Assembly: GCF_041200145.1 (NCBI RefSeq)
Contig: NZ_CP165734.1
Location: 6,677,001-6,741,000, forward strand
Source: Bradyrhizobium sp. LLZ17
Lineage (GTDB): Bacteria; Pseudomonadota; Alphaproteobacteria; Rhizobiales; Xanthobacteraceae
Direction of reading: 5' to 3'
Length of the DNA stretch: 64,000 nt
Notes under the pieces: model-generated
Databases searched by the model: none
What the model was told of the DNA's origin: nothing
What the model saw: only the letters and a program-made list of their open reading frames with translations
In this document: positions 27,394 to 37,303 of the stretch, piece after piece
Position numbering within the stretch: position 1 is the first letter of the stretch
Layout of the letters: every line of letters begins with the position of its first letter
Translations under genes and position numbers: made by a program

Positions 27394-28904
27394 CACGTGA
27401 ATTTCCGCCAGCTTCGGCCGTCGCGCCGAAGCAACTCGTCGGCGCAGGTCGGGCCCTCGCTGCCGGCCGGATAGGTCTCGATGCCATTGGTGCCGGCCTG
27501 CTTCCAGGCGTCCAGGAACGGCTGCACCGCCTGCCACCCGGCCTCGATGCCGTCGGCGCGCTGGAACAGGATGTTGTCGCCGATCATGCAGTCGTAGATC
27601 AGCGTCTCGTAGCCGGTTGACGGATCGGCGCGGAAATAATCGCCGTAGCGGAATTTCATCTCGACGCCGTCGATGGTGATGCTCGGCCCCGGGATCTTGG
27701 CGTTGAACTGCAGCTCGATGGTCTCGGTCGGCGCAATGCCGATGGTGAGGAAGTTCTGCGAGAGGCGATCGACCGCCGTGCCCGTGAACATCGACAGCGG
27801 CGCCTGCTTGAACTTGATCGCGACCTCCGTGCGCTTGTGAGCCAGCGCCTTGCCGGTGCGCAGATAGAACGGCACGCCGGCCCAGCGCCAATTGTCGATC
27901 ATCAGTTTGAGCGCGACAAAGGTCTCGGTGGTGCTGCCCGGTTTCACGTCCTCGGTCTTGCGATAGTCCGGGATCTCGTCGTCGCCGATCCGGCCGGCGA
28001 GATATTGCGCGCGAACCGAGCTCTTGAGCGCTTCCTCCGCATTCGGCTGCTGGATCGCGGTCAGAACCTCGGCCTTCTCGGAGCGCACCGAATGGGCGTC
28101 AAAGCGAGCGGGGGGCTCCATCGCCACCAGCGACATCAGCTGGAACAGATGGTTCGGCACCATGTCGCGCAATGCCCCGGTGGCATCGTAGAAGCCGCCG
28201 CGATGGCCGACGCCGAGCTTCTCCTCGACCGTGATCTGGATGTGGTCGATATGGTTGCGATTCCAGATCGGCTCGAACATGCCGTTGGCAAAGCGCAGCA
28301 CCAGGATGTTCTGCACCGTCTCCTTGCCGAGATAATGATCGATCCGGTAGATCTGGTGCTCGTCCATGATCTTCAAGAGTTCGGCGTTCAGCGCGCGCGC
28401 CGAGACAAGATCGGTACCGAACGGCTTTTCGATCACCAGCCGTCGCCAGGCGCCATTCTCCTTCATCATGCCCGTGCGACCGAGCTCGCGCGCCGTCGGC
28501 GCGAACGCGACCGGCGGCGTCGCCAGATAGAACAGCCGGTTGCCGCCGGTACCTTCCGCGCATTCGAGCGTATCCAGATGTGCGCGCAGGCGGTCGAAGG
28601 ACGGCGGATCCTTTGCATCCGCCTCGACGAAGGTCACGCATTGCAGCAGCTGCTTTGCTACGACATCGTCGACCGGGCGGGTGGCGAACTCGCGCAGGCC
28701 CTGCATCAGGCTGTCGCGCAGCTCCTCATCGGACTGGCGATTGCGAGCGACGCCAACGACGCAGAACTTCTCCGGCAGCATGTTCTCGGCCGCCAGATTG
28801 TAGAGCGAGGGCATCACCAGCCGATGGGTCAGGTCTCCGGTCACGCCAAAGATGACGAAGGCGCAATTTTCCGGCTTGCGCTTGGGCTGCGGGTCTTTTG
28901 TCAC
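27393..28904 (-). CDS. zwf: Glucose-6-phosphate 1-dehydrogenase
   Basis: Oxidises glucose-6-phosphate to 6-phosphogluconolactone with NADP+. 503 residues. The N-terminal Rossmann fold has FVIFGVTGDLTHR; the catalytic RIDHYLGKETVQN signature and EKPFGTDL are present; the C-terminal beta+alpha domain follows. The gap from gnd is 27 bases and the stop is coupled to pgl. Standard enzyme of the oxidative pentose phosphate branch. Confidence 0.97.
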   Translation of the reverse strand: MTKDPQPKRKPENCAFVIFGVTGDLTHRLVMPSLYNLAAENMLPEKFCVVGVARNRQSDEELRDSLMQGLREFATRPVDDVVAKQLLQCVTFVEADAKDPPSFDRLRAHLDTLECAEGTGGNRLFYLATPPVAFAPTARELGRTGMMKENGAWRRLVIEKPFGTDLVSARALNAELLKIMDEHQIYRIDHYLGKETVQNILVLRFANGMFEPIWNRNHIDHIQITVEEKLGVGHRGGFYDATGALRDMVPNHLFQLMSLVAMEPPARFDAHSVRSEKAEVLTAIQQPNAEEALKSSVRAQYLAGRIGDDEIPDYRKTEDVKPGSTTETFVALKLMIDNWRWAGVPFYLRTGKALAHKRTEVAIKFKQAPLSMFTGTAVDRLSQNFLTIGIAPTETIELQFNAKIPGPSITIDGVEMKFRYGDYFRADPSTGYETLIYDCMIGDNILFQRADGIEAGWQAVQPFLDAWKQAGTNGIETYPAGSEGPTCADELLRRDGRSWRKFT

Positions 28905-28931
28905 GAATGTTCGGCCTTCGCTTTGTTGTTT

Positions 28932-29930
28932 CTACTTTGGCTTCGCGGCGTCCGGCTGCTTCGGCTCCTTGTGGCCGCCAAAACCCGCGCGCATCGCGGA
29001 GAGAATTTTTTCGGCGAAGGTGTGTTCCTTGCGGGAACGGAAACGTGCGTAGAGCGCAGCGGTCAGGACTTCGGCCGGCACGGCTTCGTCGATCGCCGCA
29101 TTCACGGTCCAGCGTCCCTCGCCGGAATCCTCGACAAAGCCGGAATATTCCGTCAGCGCCGGGCTGTCGGCGAGCGCGGTCGAGGTGAGATCGAGCAGCC
29201 AGGACGGGATCACGCTGCCGCGCCGCCAGACTTCGGCGACGTCGGCGAGGTCGAAATCGTAGCGGTGATCCGCGGGCAAGGCCTCGATGCTGGCGTTCTT
29301 GAGGATGTCGAAACCTTCGGCATAGGCCTGCATCAGGCCGTATTCGATACCATTGTGGATCATCTTGACGAAATGCCCGGCGCCCACGGGACCTGCATGG
29401 ATGTAGCCCTGCTCGATCCGGGGATCGCGCCCGTCGCGTCCCTCCGTGCGCGGAATGTCGCCGGCGCCGGGGGCGAGCGCGGCGAAGATCGGATCGAGCC
29501 GGTCGACCACCGGCTTCTCGCCGCCGATCATCATGCAATAGCCGCGCTCGAGCCCCCACACACCGCCGGAGGTGCCGACGTCGACATAGTGGATGCCGCG
29601 CTCTTTCAGCGCCTTGCCGCGGCGGACGTCGTCCTGCCAGAAGGTGTTGCCGCCGTCGATGATGACGTCGCCGTCCTGCATCACGCCCGCGATCGTGTCG
29701 ATCGTCGTCTCGGTGATGCGTCCCGCGGGCAGCATCACCCAGGCGGTACGCGGCCGTTCCAGCTTGGCGATGAACTCTTCCAGCGTCGCCGAGCCCTGCG
29801 CGCCCTCTGCCGCCAGGCCGGCAACGGCCTTGGCGTCCTTGTCATAGACCACGGTCGAATGGCCGTGGCGCATCAGCCGGCGAACGATGTTGCCGCCCAT
29901 CCGGCCGAGGCCGATCATGCCGAGTTGCAT
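28932..29930 (-). CDS. gnd: 6-phosphogluconate dehydrogenase, decarboxylating, short form
   Basis: Converts 6-phosphogluconate to ribulose-5-phosphate and CO2. 332 residues, the short form rather than the 470-residue E. coli type. Rossmann start [24 protein letters not shown] at the end of the second strand suggests NAD+ preference (inference from related short Gnd proteins). [28 protein letters not shown] and [18 protein letters not shown] are catalytic-site segments. Lys-rich, Pro-rich tail. It lies 13 bases after tal-pgi. Confidence 0.95.
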   Translation of the reverse strand: MQLGMIGLGRMGGNIVRRLMRHGHSTVVYDKDAKAVAGLAAEGAQGSATLEEFIAKLERPRTAWVMLPAGRITETTIDTIAGVMQDGDVIIDGGNTFWQDDVRRGKALKERGIHYVDVGTSGGVWGLERGYCMMIGGEKPVVDRLDPIFAALAPGAGDIPRTEGRDGRDPRIEQGYIHAGPVGAGHFVKMIHNGIEYGLMQAYAEGFDILKNASIEALPADHRYDFDLADVAEVWRRGSVIPSWLLDLTSTALADSPALTEYSGFVEDSGEGRWTVNAAIDEAVPAEVLTAALYARFRSRKEHTFAEKILSAMRAGFGGHKEPKQPDAAKPK

Positions 29931-29943
29931 TTGAGATATTCCC

Positions 29944-32793
29944 TTAGTTCAGCGCGTTCGTGAGTGCGGCGTTGAGCGCCGCGAGACCTTTCTTGAGCCC
30001 GCCCTTCAGGTGCACCCGAAGCGCGCGCCGGCCGCGCTCGGTGAGCACGTCGAAATCGCCGCGCGCCTGCGCCGCCTTGATCACGCCAAAGCTCGCCTTC
30101 TGGCCCGGCACCGGAAGATCCCTGGCATCATCGGCGGTGATCTGGAGGAACACGCCGCTGTCGGGTCCGCCCTTGTAGGCCTGGCCGGTGGAGTGCAGGA
30201 AGCGCGGGCCGAACTCGGCGCAGGTCGCGACGTGATGCTTCTCGCGCACTTCCAGCCGCATCGTCTGGAGTGCGTCGATGGTGGCCTTGTCGCGCGCGAT
30301 GTAGCCGAGCAGGGCGACATAGTCGCCACGGCTGGAACGCGAGAGATGCGCCTTCAGCCAGGAGGTGAGATCGCCATTGGCGCCGGCGGCGCGCAACGCC
30401 GCGGCGTTGGTTGCGTCGGTGTAGAGATCGGCCTCCGCGGTGCTGACCACCGGCTGCTCGTCCGGGAGCGCGCCGGTCTTCTCATACGCGGTCGTCAGTT
30501 CGCGGGTCTTGATCTTGGCGGCTTCGACGTCGGGCTGGTCGAACGGGTTGATGCCGAGGATCGAGCCTGCGACAGCCGTTGCCATCTCGAAGCGGAAGAA
30601 CTCCTGGCCGAGATGGTCGATCGACTTCATCACGATGCGCACGACGGGATGGCCGGCTGCCTCGATGGCGGCGAGCGCCGAGTCATGGGCGGCGTCCGCC
30701 TCGCCCTCGGTGCGGATGTCGATGAAGAAGCGGTCGTTGCCGTAAAGCGAGGGGGCGCCCAGCGGCTCGCCGGCAATCGGAATCAGGCCCTTGCCCTCCT
30801 TGCCGGTCGATTCCGCGATGAGCTGCTCGGCCCATGCGCCGAAATCGGCGATCTTCTTCGACGACAGGATCGTCACCTTGTCGCGGCCCTCGAGGCCGGC
30901 GAGGCCCATGGCAAGCCCGAGCTGCACGCCCGGATTTTCCGACGGCGGCACGTCCGGCCCGCAGGAGCGGGCCATCGAGAGCGCGTGCCTGATCAGGGTC
31001 TTGACGTCGATGCCGGCCGTTGCCGCCGGCACCAGGCCGAACGGCGATAGCACCGAATAGCGTCCGCCGATCGAGGGCTCGCCGTGGAAGATGCGGGCAT
31101 AGTTCAGCTTCTTCGCGGCTTTCTCCAGCGACGAGCCGGGATCGGTCACCGCGATGAAGCGATAACCGGTCCTGACCTTCGGGCCGACCGCCTGCGCGAC
31201 GCGCTCGTGGAAATAGTCCTTCATGGCGTTCGGCTCGGTGGTGCCGCCGGACTTGCTGGAGACGATAAACACGGTGTTGGCGATGTCGATCTTGGCCTCC
31301 ATCGCCCGTACCTGCGCCGGATCGGTGGAATCCAGCACGTGCAGCTTCGGGAAGCCGGACTTGCGCGCGAAGGTCTCGGCCAGCACCTCGGGTCCGAGGC
31401 TCGATCCGCCCATCCCGAGCACGACCGCGTCGGAGAATTTCTGGCCCTTCACGCGGTTGGCGTAATCTTCGTAATCGGCGAGGTCGGCCTTGGCCGCGCT
31501 GTCGAGCCAGCCCAGCCATTTGTCCTCGTCCGTCCCGGTCCAGACCGACTTGTCGCGTTGCCACAGCCGGCGGATCTTTGCGGATGTCCGCCATTCCTCG
31601 GTGCTCTTGGCCACAGCTTTGCCGAGCCCGTCGCCGAGCGAGAGCTGCTGGCGGTCGATCGCGGGCCCCAGCACGGTGGCGCGCTTGTGGGCGACCGCGC
31701 CGTAGAGCTTGTCGGCGGCATCGGCGAACTGCTTGACGCCGTCCTTGACGAGCTCCTCGGTGATCGCGTCGAGCGAAACCCCGGAACGCTCCAGCTCTTC
31801 CAGCACGCGGCGGGCGTCGTCGACGTTCTCCTCCAGACTGTCGCGCGGCTTGCCGTGGTCGCGGAACGCATCCAGCGTCGCCGGTGGCATCGTGTTGATG
31901 GTGTCGGGGCCGATCAATTCCTCGACATAGAGGACGTCGCTGTAATCCTTGTTCTTGGTGCCGGTCGACGCCCACAGCATGCGCTGCGGCTTGGCGCCTT
32001 TGGCCGCCAGCTTGTCCCAGCGCGGGCCCGAGAACAGGCGCTTGTAGTCCTGATAGGCGACCTTGGCATTGGCGATCGCGACCTTGCCCTTGAGCGCGGC
32101 TAGCCGCTCCTTTTCGCTCGGATCGTTGGCGCGCGCGATCTTCTCGTCGAGCTGCTTGTCCACCACGGAGTCGATGCGGCTGACGAAGAAGCTCGCCACG
32201 CTCGCGACATGCGAGGGATCGCCGCCACCCGCGACATGTTTTTCCAGCCCGGCGAGATAGGCCTCGGCGACCTCGAGATAGACCGCCTTCGAGAACAGCA
32301 GCGTGATGTTGATGCTGATGCCGTCGCCGATCAGCGTTTCGATCGCCGGCAGGCCCTCCGGCGTCGCCGGCACCTTCACCATCAGGTTCTTGCGGTTGAC
32401 GTCCTTCCAGAGCCGGCGCGCCTCCGCGATCGAGCCGGCGGTGTCCATCGCCAGATAGGGCGAGACCTCCAGGCTGACATAGCCGTCGCCTCCCTTGAGC
32501 CTGTCATAGACCGGGCGGAGCACGTCGGCGGCGTGCTGGATGTCCTCGACGGCGACGGCTTCGAACAGGTCGGCGACGGTGCGGTCGCCGCGCTTCAACG
32601 CCTTGCCGATCGGGGCGTCGTATTCGTCCGAGCTGCCGATCGCCTTCTCGAAAATCGACGGGTTCGAGGTGACGCCCTTGACGCCGTCGGTGTCGATCAG
32701 CCGCTTCAAATCGCCCTTGGCGATGAAGCCGCGGGCCAGGAAGTCCAGCCAGACGGCTTGTCCGTGCTTTTCCAGTTCTTTGACGGGATTCAT
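29944..32793 (-). CDS. tal-pgi: Bifunctional transaldolase / glucose-6-phosphate isomerase fusion
   Basis: One 949-residue polypeptide. The N-terminal transaldolase (about 1-365) has [16 protein letters not shown] and the Schiff-base region [15 protein letters not shown]. The C-terminal Pgi (about 390-949) has [38 protein letters not shown] and [16 protein letters not shown]. Such fusions are known in some alphaproteobacteria and actinobacteria; here both active sites look intact. It links the non-oxidative pentose phosphate pathway to hexose-phosphate supply for Zwf. First gene of the six-gene operon tal-pgi, gnd, zwf, pgl, gntK, HAD. Confidence 0.96.
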   Translation of the reverse strand: MNPVKELEKHGQAVWLDFLARGFIAKGDLKRLIDTDGVKGVTSNPSIFEKAIGSSDEYDAPIGKALKRGDRTVADLFEAVAVEDIQHAADVLRPVYDRLKGGDGYVSLEVSPYLAMDTAGSIAEARRLWKDVNRKNLMVKVPATPEGLPAIETLIGDGISINITLLFSKAVYLEVAEAYLAGLEKHVAGGGDPSHVASVASFFVSRIDSVVDKQLDEKIARANDPSEKERLAALKGKVAIANAKVAYQDYKRLFSGPRWDKLAAKGAKPQRMLWASTGTKNKDYSDVLYVEELIGPDTINTMPPATLDAFRDHGKPRDSLEENVDDARRVLEELERSGVSLDAITEELVKDGVKQFADAADKLYGAVAHKRATVLGPAIDRQQLSLGDGLGKAVAKSTEEWRTSAKIRRLWQRDKSVWTGTDEDKWLGWLDSAAKADLADYEDYANRVKGQKFSDAVVLGMGGSSLGPEVLAETFARKSGFPKLHVLDSTDPAQVRAMEAKIDIANTVFIVSSKSGGTTEPNAMKDYFHERVAQAVGPKVRTGYRFIAVTDPGSSLEKAAKKLNYARIFHGEPSIGGRYSVLSPFGLVPAATAGIDVKTLIRHALSMARSCGPDVPPSENPGVQLGLAMGLAGLEGRDKVTILSSKKIADFGAWAEQLIAESTGKEGKGLIPIAGEPLGAPSLYGNDRFFIDIRTEGEADAAHDSALAAIEAAGHPVVRIVMKSIDHLGQEFFRFEMATAVAGSILGINPFDQPDVEAAKIKTRELTTAYEKTGALPDEQPVVSTAEADLYTDATNAAALRAAGANGDLTSWLKAHLSRSSRGDYVALLGYIARDKATIDALQTMRLEVREKHHVATCAEFGPRFLHSTGQAYKGGPDSGVFLQITADDARDLPVPGQKASFGVIKAAQARGDFDVLTERGRRALRVHLKGGLKKGLAALNAALTNALN

Positions 32794-33117
32794 GAGGTTT
32801 ATTTATCTCCAAGCCTGCGGGCGAGGGGTTTCCGCGCCGGTCCTGACGCGCTATCCTGTAGCTTACATGCTCCCGGGAGGGAACCAATCAAGGGCATTGG
32901 CGTCATAGTCTCAGTCTAACTCCGTCGCGATCATGACGATCCAGGCGGCGGCGGTGGATTGGCATTATTAAACTTATTGTCCATGACGGTTCGGCCCAGG
33001 TGCTGTTGCATAGTCTTGCGTCGTTTTAGCTGTCGCGTCGCGGAGTGTCGCCAGGGGAGTCCGGTCCCGCTTGAGGCAACATTGGCTCGGTCGCGAATGG
33101 CCATGCTGGGGGAAAGC
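32794..33117. other. Intergenic region between tal-pgi and a membrane-protein gene, with a possible leader ORF
   Basis: 324 bases without a confident gene; it must hold the tal-pgi promoter, but no clear GGAAC-type or other consensus was found on the leftward strand. On the - strand 32984-32931 reads as a 17-codon ORF, MDNKFNNANPPPPPGSS, with five consecutive prolines, ending 137 bases before the tal-pgi ATG. Its ribosome-binding site is weak, so translation is uncertain. Confidence 0.3.
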
Positions 33118-33765
33118 ATGCACGCAATTCCTGATGGTGCGGCGCTCGCCGTCGCCGACAATTCGCATTCGGTCGCTGCGGCGATGGGCATCGATGCATT
33201 TCACGATCTCGAAATCGGTCAATGCGCCACGCGCCTGCGGCTGCTGGTCGCGGTCAGCTTTGCGATGACGCTGCTCTGCGCAAGCCTTGTCTTGAATTCA
33301 AGCCTCGCCCTGGATTGGTGGGGAGGCATCGGCGACTACGACAGGGCGATCGGCTATGCCGGCGTCGCGGTGTTGGGTCCGATCACCTGCTGGCTGATCT
33401 GGATGCTGCCGGCCGAGCGGGGACCGGTCGTGATCGTCACCTCCGACGGCATCCGTGATCTCCGGATCGGTAATGAATTTCTGCTGTGGGATTCAATTGC
33501 GGATGTTTCGGCTGAGAAATGCCGCGGCCACAAGGCGATTGTGCTGCCGCCGACGCCGGCCTTGCAGCGGCAGCTTCGCTGGATCCGCGCCGCCTCGCGC
33601 AGGACGCAGGCAGACCGCATCGTCATTCGCTCAGAGGGGCTGGCGACGGATTTCGACACTTTGCTGCGCGCCTGCCGCGACTGTCATGCTGCCAGTGATC
33701 CACGCACCGCATTGCGGCGAGACCGCGATCACGGCGTGCAAAGCCTGGCCGCACAAACGTCATAA
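33118..33765 (+). CDS. Hypothetical two-helix membrane protein with PH-like cytoplasmic domain
   Basis: 215 residues from ATG 33118, chosen because GGGGGAAA lies just upstream; in-frame ATGs at 33097 and 33103 lack this. Two transmembrane helices (LRLLVAVSFAMTLLCASLVL and AIGYAGVAVLGPITCWLIWM) are followed by a soluble domain beginning GPVVIVTSDGIRDLRIGNEF and LLWDSIADV, the pattern of bacterial PH-like STM3941-type domains (I infer the similarity). C-terminal tail rich in Arg and Asp. Not recognised as a named gene; it sits alone between the pentose phosphate operon and prkA. Confidence 0.7.
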   Translation: MHAIPDGAALAVADNSHSVAAAMGIDAFHDLEIGQCATRLRLLVAVSFAMTLLCASLVLNSSLALDWWGGIGDYDRAIGYAGVAVLGPITCWLIWMLPAERGPVVIVTSDGIRDLRIGNEFLLWDSIADVSAEKCRGHKAIVLPPTPALQRQLRWIRAASRRTQADRIVIRSEGLATDFDTLLRACRDCHAASDPRTALRRDRDHGVQSLAAQTS

Positions 33766-34004
33766 AGCTGCCGCCGGTCGGCTTCTATGCTGCGCTGCCG
33801 GATGGGCCTGTACCCGGTAACGCCCGGATGTTGCGGCGAGGCGACATTTGCTGGAAATTAGCAATTGCGGATATAGATTCGCATAAATAACAGGCAGGTG
33901 CCTGTTCGTAACTCACCCGATGCCTACGTTGTGCGTTGCGTGGTGAAGGCCTGCGGGTGTCGAATGATCGTCATGTGCTCACGCTGATTCGAGAGTGGCG
34001 CTAG

Positions 34005-34030
34005 GGAACGGTCCGGTCGCTGCTTTAGTT
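34005..34030 (+). promoter_or_regulatory. EcfG-type promoter motif upstream of prkA
   Basis: GGAAC (34005-34009), 18 bases, GTT (34028-34030), the same spacing as the malQ site. The predicted start is about 30 bases before the prkA ATG. The remaining intergenic sequence (33766-34065) shows only a short inverted repeat AGGCAGGTGCCT near 33891. E. coli prkA (yeaG) depends on RpoS, whose role EcfG fills in alphaproteobacteria, so the match makes biological sense. Confidence 0.5.
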
Positions 34031-34065
34031 TCAGTTGTGTAGCGGAACTCACGCGGAGAGGGATC

Positions 34066-36009
34066 ATGTACAACGATTCTCTATTCAACGCTTTCGCAAA
34101 GTCGTTCGAGGCGAGAAGCCAGCACGACATGTCGATGGCGGAATACCTGGAATCGTGTCGAAGCGATCCCATGAAATACGCGAACGCGGCCGAACGACTA
34201 TTAGCGGCGATCGGTGAGCCCCAGACGATTGACACGGCCAAGGACCCACGCCTTGGCCGTATCTTTTTGAATCGCACCATCCGCACCTATCCGGCCTTCG
34301 CCGGCTTCTACGGCATGGAAGAAACCATCGAGCGCATCGTCGGTTTCTTCCGTCACGCGGCGCAGGGGCTCGAAGAGCGCAAGCAGATCCTCTATCTGCT
34401 CGGCCCGGTCGGCGGCGGCAAATCCTCGCTCGCCGAGCGGCTGAAATCGCTGATGGAAGTGCATCCGATCTACGTGCTCAAAGCCGGTGACGAACTCAGC
34501 CCAGTGTTCGAAAGCCCGCTCAGCCTGTTCGATCCCGAGCAGCTCGGCCCGATGCTGGAAGAGAAATACGGCATTCCGCGCCGTCGTCTCACCGGCCTGA
34601 TGAGTCCGTGGTGCTACAAGCGCCTCGAGGCCTTCGGCGGCGACATTTCCCAGTTTCGTGTCGCAAAGATCCAGCCGTCGCGACTGCGTCAGATCGCCAT
34701 CGCCAAGACCGAGCCTGGTGACGAGAACAACCAGGACATCTCCTCGCTGGTCGGTAAGGTCGACATCCGCAAGCTCGAGACCTACGCCCAGAACGATCCC
34801 GACGCCTACAGCTATTCCGGCGGCCTCAATCGCGCCAACCAGGGCGTGCTCGAGTTCGTCGAGATGTTCAAGGCCCCCATCAAGATGCTGCACCCGCTGC
34901 TCACCGCAACGCAGGAAGGCAACTATATCGGCACCGAGAATATCGGCGCGATCCCGTTCACCGGCGTCATCCTCGCCCACTCCAACGAGGCGGAGTGGTC
35001 GAGCTTCAAGGCCAACAAGAACAACGAGGCCTTCATCGACCGCATCTGCGTGATCAAGGTGCCGTACTGCCTGCGGGTCACGGAGGAGCAGAAGATCTAC
35101 GAGAAGCTGATCCAGGGCTCCGAGCTCGCGGCCGCGCCGTGCGCACCCTCGACGCTGGAGACGCTGGCGCGGTTCTCGGTGATGTCGCGCCTGCGCAAGC
35201 ACGAGAACTCCACCGTGTTCGCCAAGATGCGGGTTTACGACGGCGAGAGCCTGAAGGAATCCGATCCGAAGGCGCGCAGCGTGCAGGAATACCGCGACGC
35301 CGCCGGCGTCGACGAGGGCATGGACGGCGTGTCCACCCGCTTTGCCTTCAAGATCCTGGCTGCGACCTTCAACCACGATCCGCAGGAAGTCGCCGCCGAT
35401 GCCGTGCACCTGATGTACGCGCTGGAGCAGTCGATCAAGCGCGAGCAACTGCCCGAGGAAGTCGAGAAGCGCTACCTCGAATTCATCAAGGCGGACCTCG
35501 CGCCGCGCTATGCCGAGTTCATCGGCAACGAGATCCAGAAGGCTTATCTCGAATCCTACTCGGATTATGGCCAGAACCTGTTCGACCGTTACGTCGACTA
35601 CGCCGATGCCTGGATCGAGGACCAGGACTTCAAGGATGCCGACACCGGCCAGCTGCTTGATCGCGAGCTTTTGAACCAGGAGCTGACCAAGATCGAGAAG
35701 CCGGCGGGCATCGCCAACCCGAAGGATTTCCGCAACGAGGTGGTCAAATTCTCGTTACGGTCCCGAGCCCAGAACGGCGGCAAGAATCCGACCTGGATCT
35801 CCTACGAGAAGATTCGCGATGTGATCGAAAAGCGGATATTCTCCCAGGTCGAGGACCTGCTTCCAGTCATCTCGTTCGGGTCGAAGAAGGACGGCGAGAC
35901 GGAGAAGAAGCACGGCGAGTTTGTCGCACGCATGGTGGAGCGCGGCTACACCGAGCGTCAGGTTCGCCGGCTGGTCGAATGGTACATGCGCGTGAAGCAA
36001 GCCGGTTGA
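34066..36009 (+). CDS. prkA: PrkA serine protein kinase (YeaG family)
   Basis: 647 residues. AAA+-type N-terminal region with Walker A GPVGGGKS (113-120) and ALDEL-like later motifs, and a C-terminal kinase-like PrkA domain (about 400-640). Family members are stress and starvation Ser/Thr kinases in E. coli, Bacillus and Pseudomonas; substrates are poorly known. A GAGAGGGA ribosome-binding site precedes the ATG. Followed at 13 bases by yeaH and then spoVR, the widely conserved prkA-yeaH-ycgB set. Cytoplasmic; no membrane segment. Confidence 0.95.
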   Translation: MYNDSLFNAFAKSFEARSQHDMSMAEYLESCRSDPMKYANAAERLLAAIGEPQTIDTAKDPRLGRIFLNRTIRTYPAFAGFYGMEETIERIVGFFRHAAQGLEERKQILYLLGPVGGGKSSLAERLKSLMEVHPIYVLKAGDELSPVFESPLSLFDPEQLGPMLEEKYGIPRRRLTGLMSPWCYKRLEAFGGDISQFRVAKIQPSRLRQIAIAKTEPGDENNQDISSLVGKVDIRKLETYAQNDPDAYSYSGGLNRANQGVLEFVEMFKAPIKMLHPLLTATQEGNYIGTENIGAIPFTGVILAHSNEAEWSSFKANKNNEAFIDRICVIKVPYCLRVTEEQKIYEKLIQGSELAAAPCAPSTLETLARFSVMSRLRKHENSTVFAKMRVYDGESLKESDPKARSVQEYRDAAGVDEGMDGVSTRFAFKILAATFNHDPQEVAADAVHLMYALEQSIKREQLPEEVEKRYLEFIKADLAPRYAEFIGNEIQKAYLESYSDYGQNLFDRYVDYADAWIEDQDFKDADTGQLLDRELLNQELTKIEKPAGIANPKDFRNEVVKFSLRSRAQNGGKNPTWISYEKIRDVIEKRIFSQVEDLLPVISFGSKKDGETEKKHGEFVARMVERGYTERQVRRLVEWYMRVKQAG

Positions 36010-36022
36010 GGCGGATGAGAAA

Positions 36023-37303
36023 GTGGCCATTCACATCATTGACAGGCGCCTGAATCCAGGCGGCAAGAGTCTTGAGAACCGCCAGCGGTTCTTGCGTCGG
36101 GCCAAGTCCCTGGTGCAGGGCGCCGTCAAGAAGACCTCGCAGGAACGCGACATCAAGGACGTCCTGGAGGGTGGTGAGGTCACGATCCCGCTGGACGGCA
36201 TGCACGAGCCGCGGTTCCGCCGTGAAGGCGGGACGCGCGACATGGTGCTGCCCGGCAACAAGAAGTTTATCGAGGGCGACTACCTGCAGCGCTCCGGCCA
36301 GGGCAACGCCAAGGATTCCGGTCCCGGCGAAGGCGACAGCGAGGACGCCTTCCGCTTCGTGCTGAGCCGCGACGAATTCGTCGATCTCTTCCTCGACGAT
36401 CTCGAGTTGCCGGATCTCGCCAAGCGCAAGATCGCGCAGACCGAGAGCGACGGTCTGCAGCGCGCCGGCTACACCACCTCCGGCTCGCCCGCCAACATCT
36501 CGGTCAGCCGGACGGTCCGGCTCGCGCTGGCGCGCCGGATCGCGCTCAAGCGTCCCCGCAAGGACGAGATCGAAGACCTGGAGGCCGCCATCGCGGCTTG
36601 TACGGACGAGGACGAGCGCATTGAGCTGCTCGCCCAGCTCGAAAAGCTGAAGGCCAAGACCAAGCGCATTCCCTTCATCGATCCGCTCGACATCCGCTAT
36701 CGCCGCTTCGAGACGGTCCCCAAGCCGGTCGCGCAGGCCGTGATGTTCTGCCTGATGGACGTCTCCGGCTCGATGTCCGAGCACATGAAGGATTTGGCAA
36801 AGCGCTTCTACATGCTGCTCTACGTGTTCCTGAAGCGGCGCTACAAGCACGTCGAGATCGTCTTCATCCGTCATACCGACCGCGCCGAGGAGGTCGACGA
36901 GCAGACCTTCTTCTATGGTCCGGCCTCGGGCGGCACGCTGGTCTCCAGCGCGCTTCAGGCGATGCACGAGATCGTGCGCGAGCGCTTCAATCCGTCGGAC
37001 TGGAACATCTATGCGGCGCAGGCCTCCGACGGCGACAATTCCTATTCCGATGGCGAGCTCGCGGGCATGCTGCTGACCGACAAGATCCTGCCGGTCTGCC
37101 AGTTCTTTGCCTATCTCGAGGTCGGCGAGGCCGGCGGCAGCGCCTTCGATCTCTCCGACTCCTCGCTCTGGACCCTCTACGAGCGCCTGCGCAACAGCGG
37201 CGCACCGCTCTCGATGCGCAAGGTCAGCGAGCGCAGCGAGATCTTCCCGGTGTTCCATGACCTGTTCCAGCGCCGCGAAACCCAGGAGAAGGCCGCTCCA
37301 TGA
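36023..37303 (+). CDS. yeaH: YeaH/YhbH family DUF444 protein
   Basis: 426 residues from GTG at 36023 (protein opens VAIHIIDRRLNPGGKSLENR). The N-terminal half is basic and charged, with GGEVTIPLDGMHEPRF; the C-terminal half is a von Willebrand A-like fold with a MIDAS motif DVSGSMSEHM and IRHTDRAEEVDEQTFFYG. Partner of PrkA in many proteobacteria; exact biochemistry is unknown. The stop overlaps the spoVR start by 4 bases. Confidence 0.93.
   Translation: MAIHIIDRRLNPGGKSLENRQRFLRRAKSLVQGAVKKTSQERDIKDVLEGGEVTIPLDGMHEPRFRREGGTRDMVLPGNKKFIEGDYLQRSGQGNAKDSGPGEGDSEDAFRFVLSRDEFVDLFLDDLELPDLAKRKIAQTESDGLQRAGYTTSGSPANISVSRTVRLALARRIALKRPRKDEIEDLEAAIAACTDEDERIELLAQLEKLKAKTKRIPFIDPLDIRYRRFETVPKPVAQAVMFCLMDVSGSMSEHMKDLAKRFYMLLYVFLKRRYKHVEIVFIRHTDRAEEVDEQTFFYGPASGGTLVSSALQAMHEIVRERFNPSDWNIYAAQASDGDNSYSDGELAGMLLTDKILPVCQFFAYLEVGEAGGSAFDLSDSSLWTLYERLRNSGAPLSMRKVSERSEIFPVFHDLFQRRETQEKAAP

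Noticed and set aside
27837..29963. Long + strand open frame (708 codons) opposite zwf and gnd
   Set aside because: Antisense to two strongly conserved genes, low-complexity composition.
34201..35448. 415-codon - strand open frame inside prkA
   Set aside because: Antisense mirror of a conserved kinase; no domain, Leu/Gly/Asp-rich.
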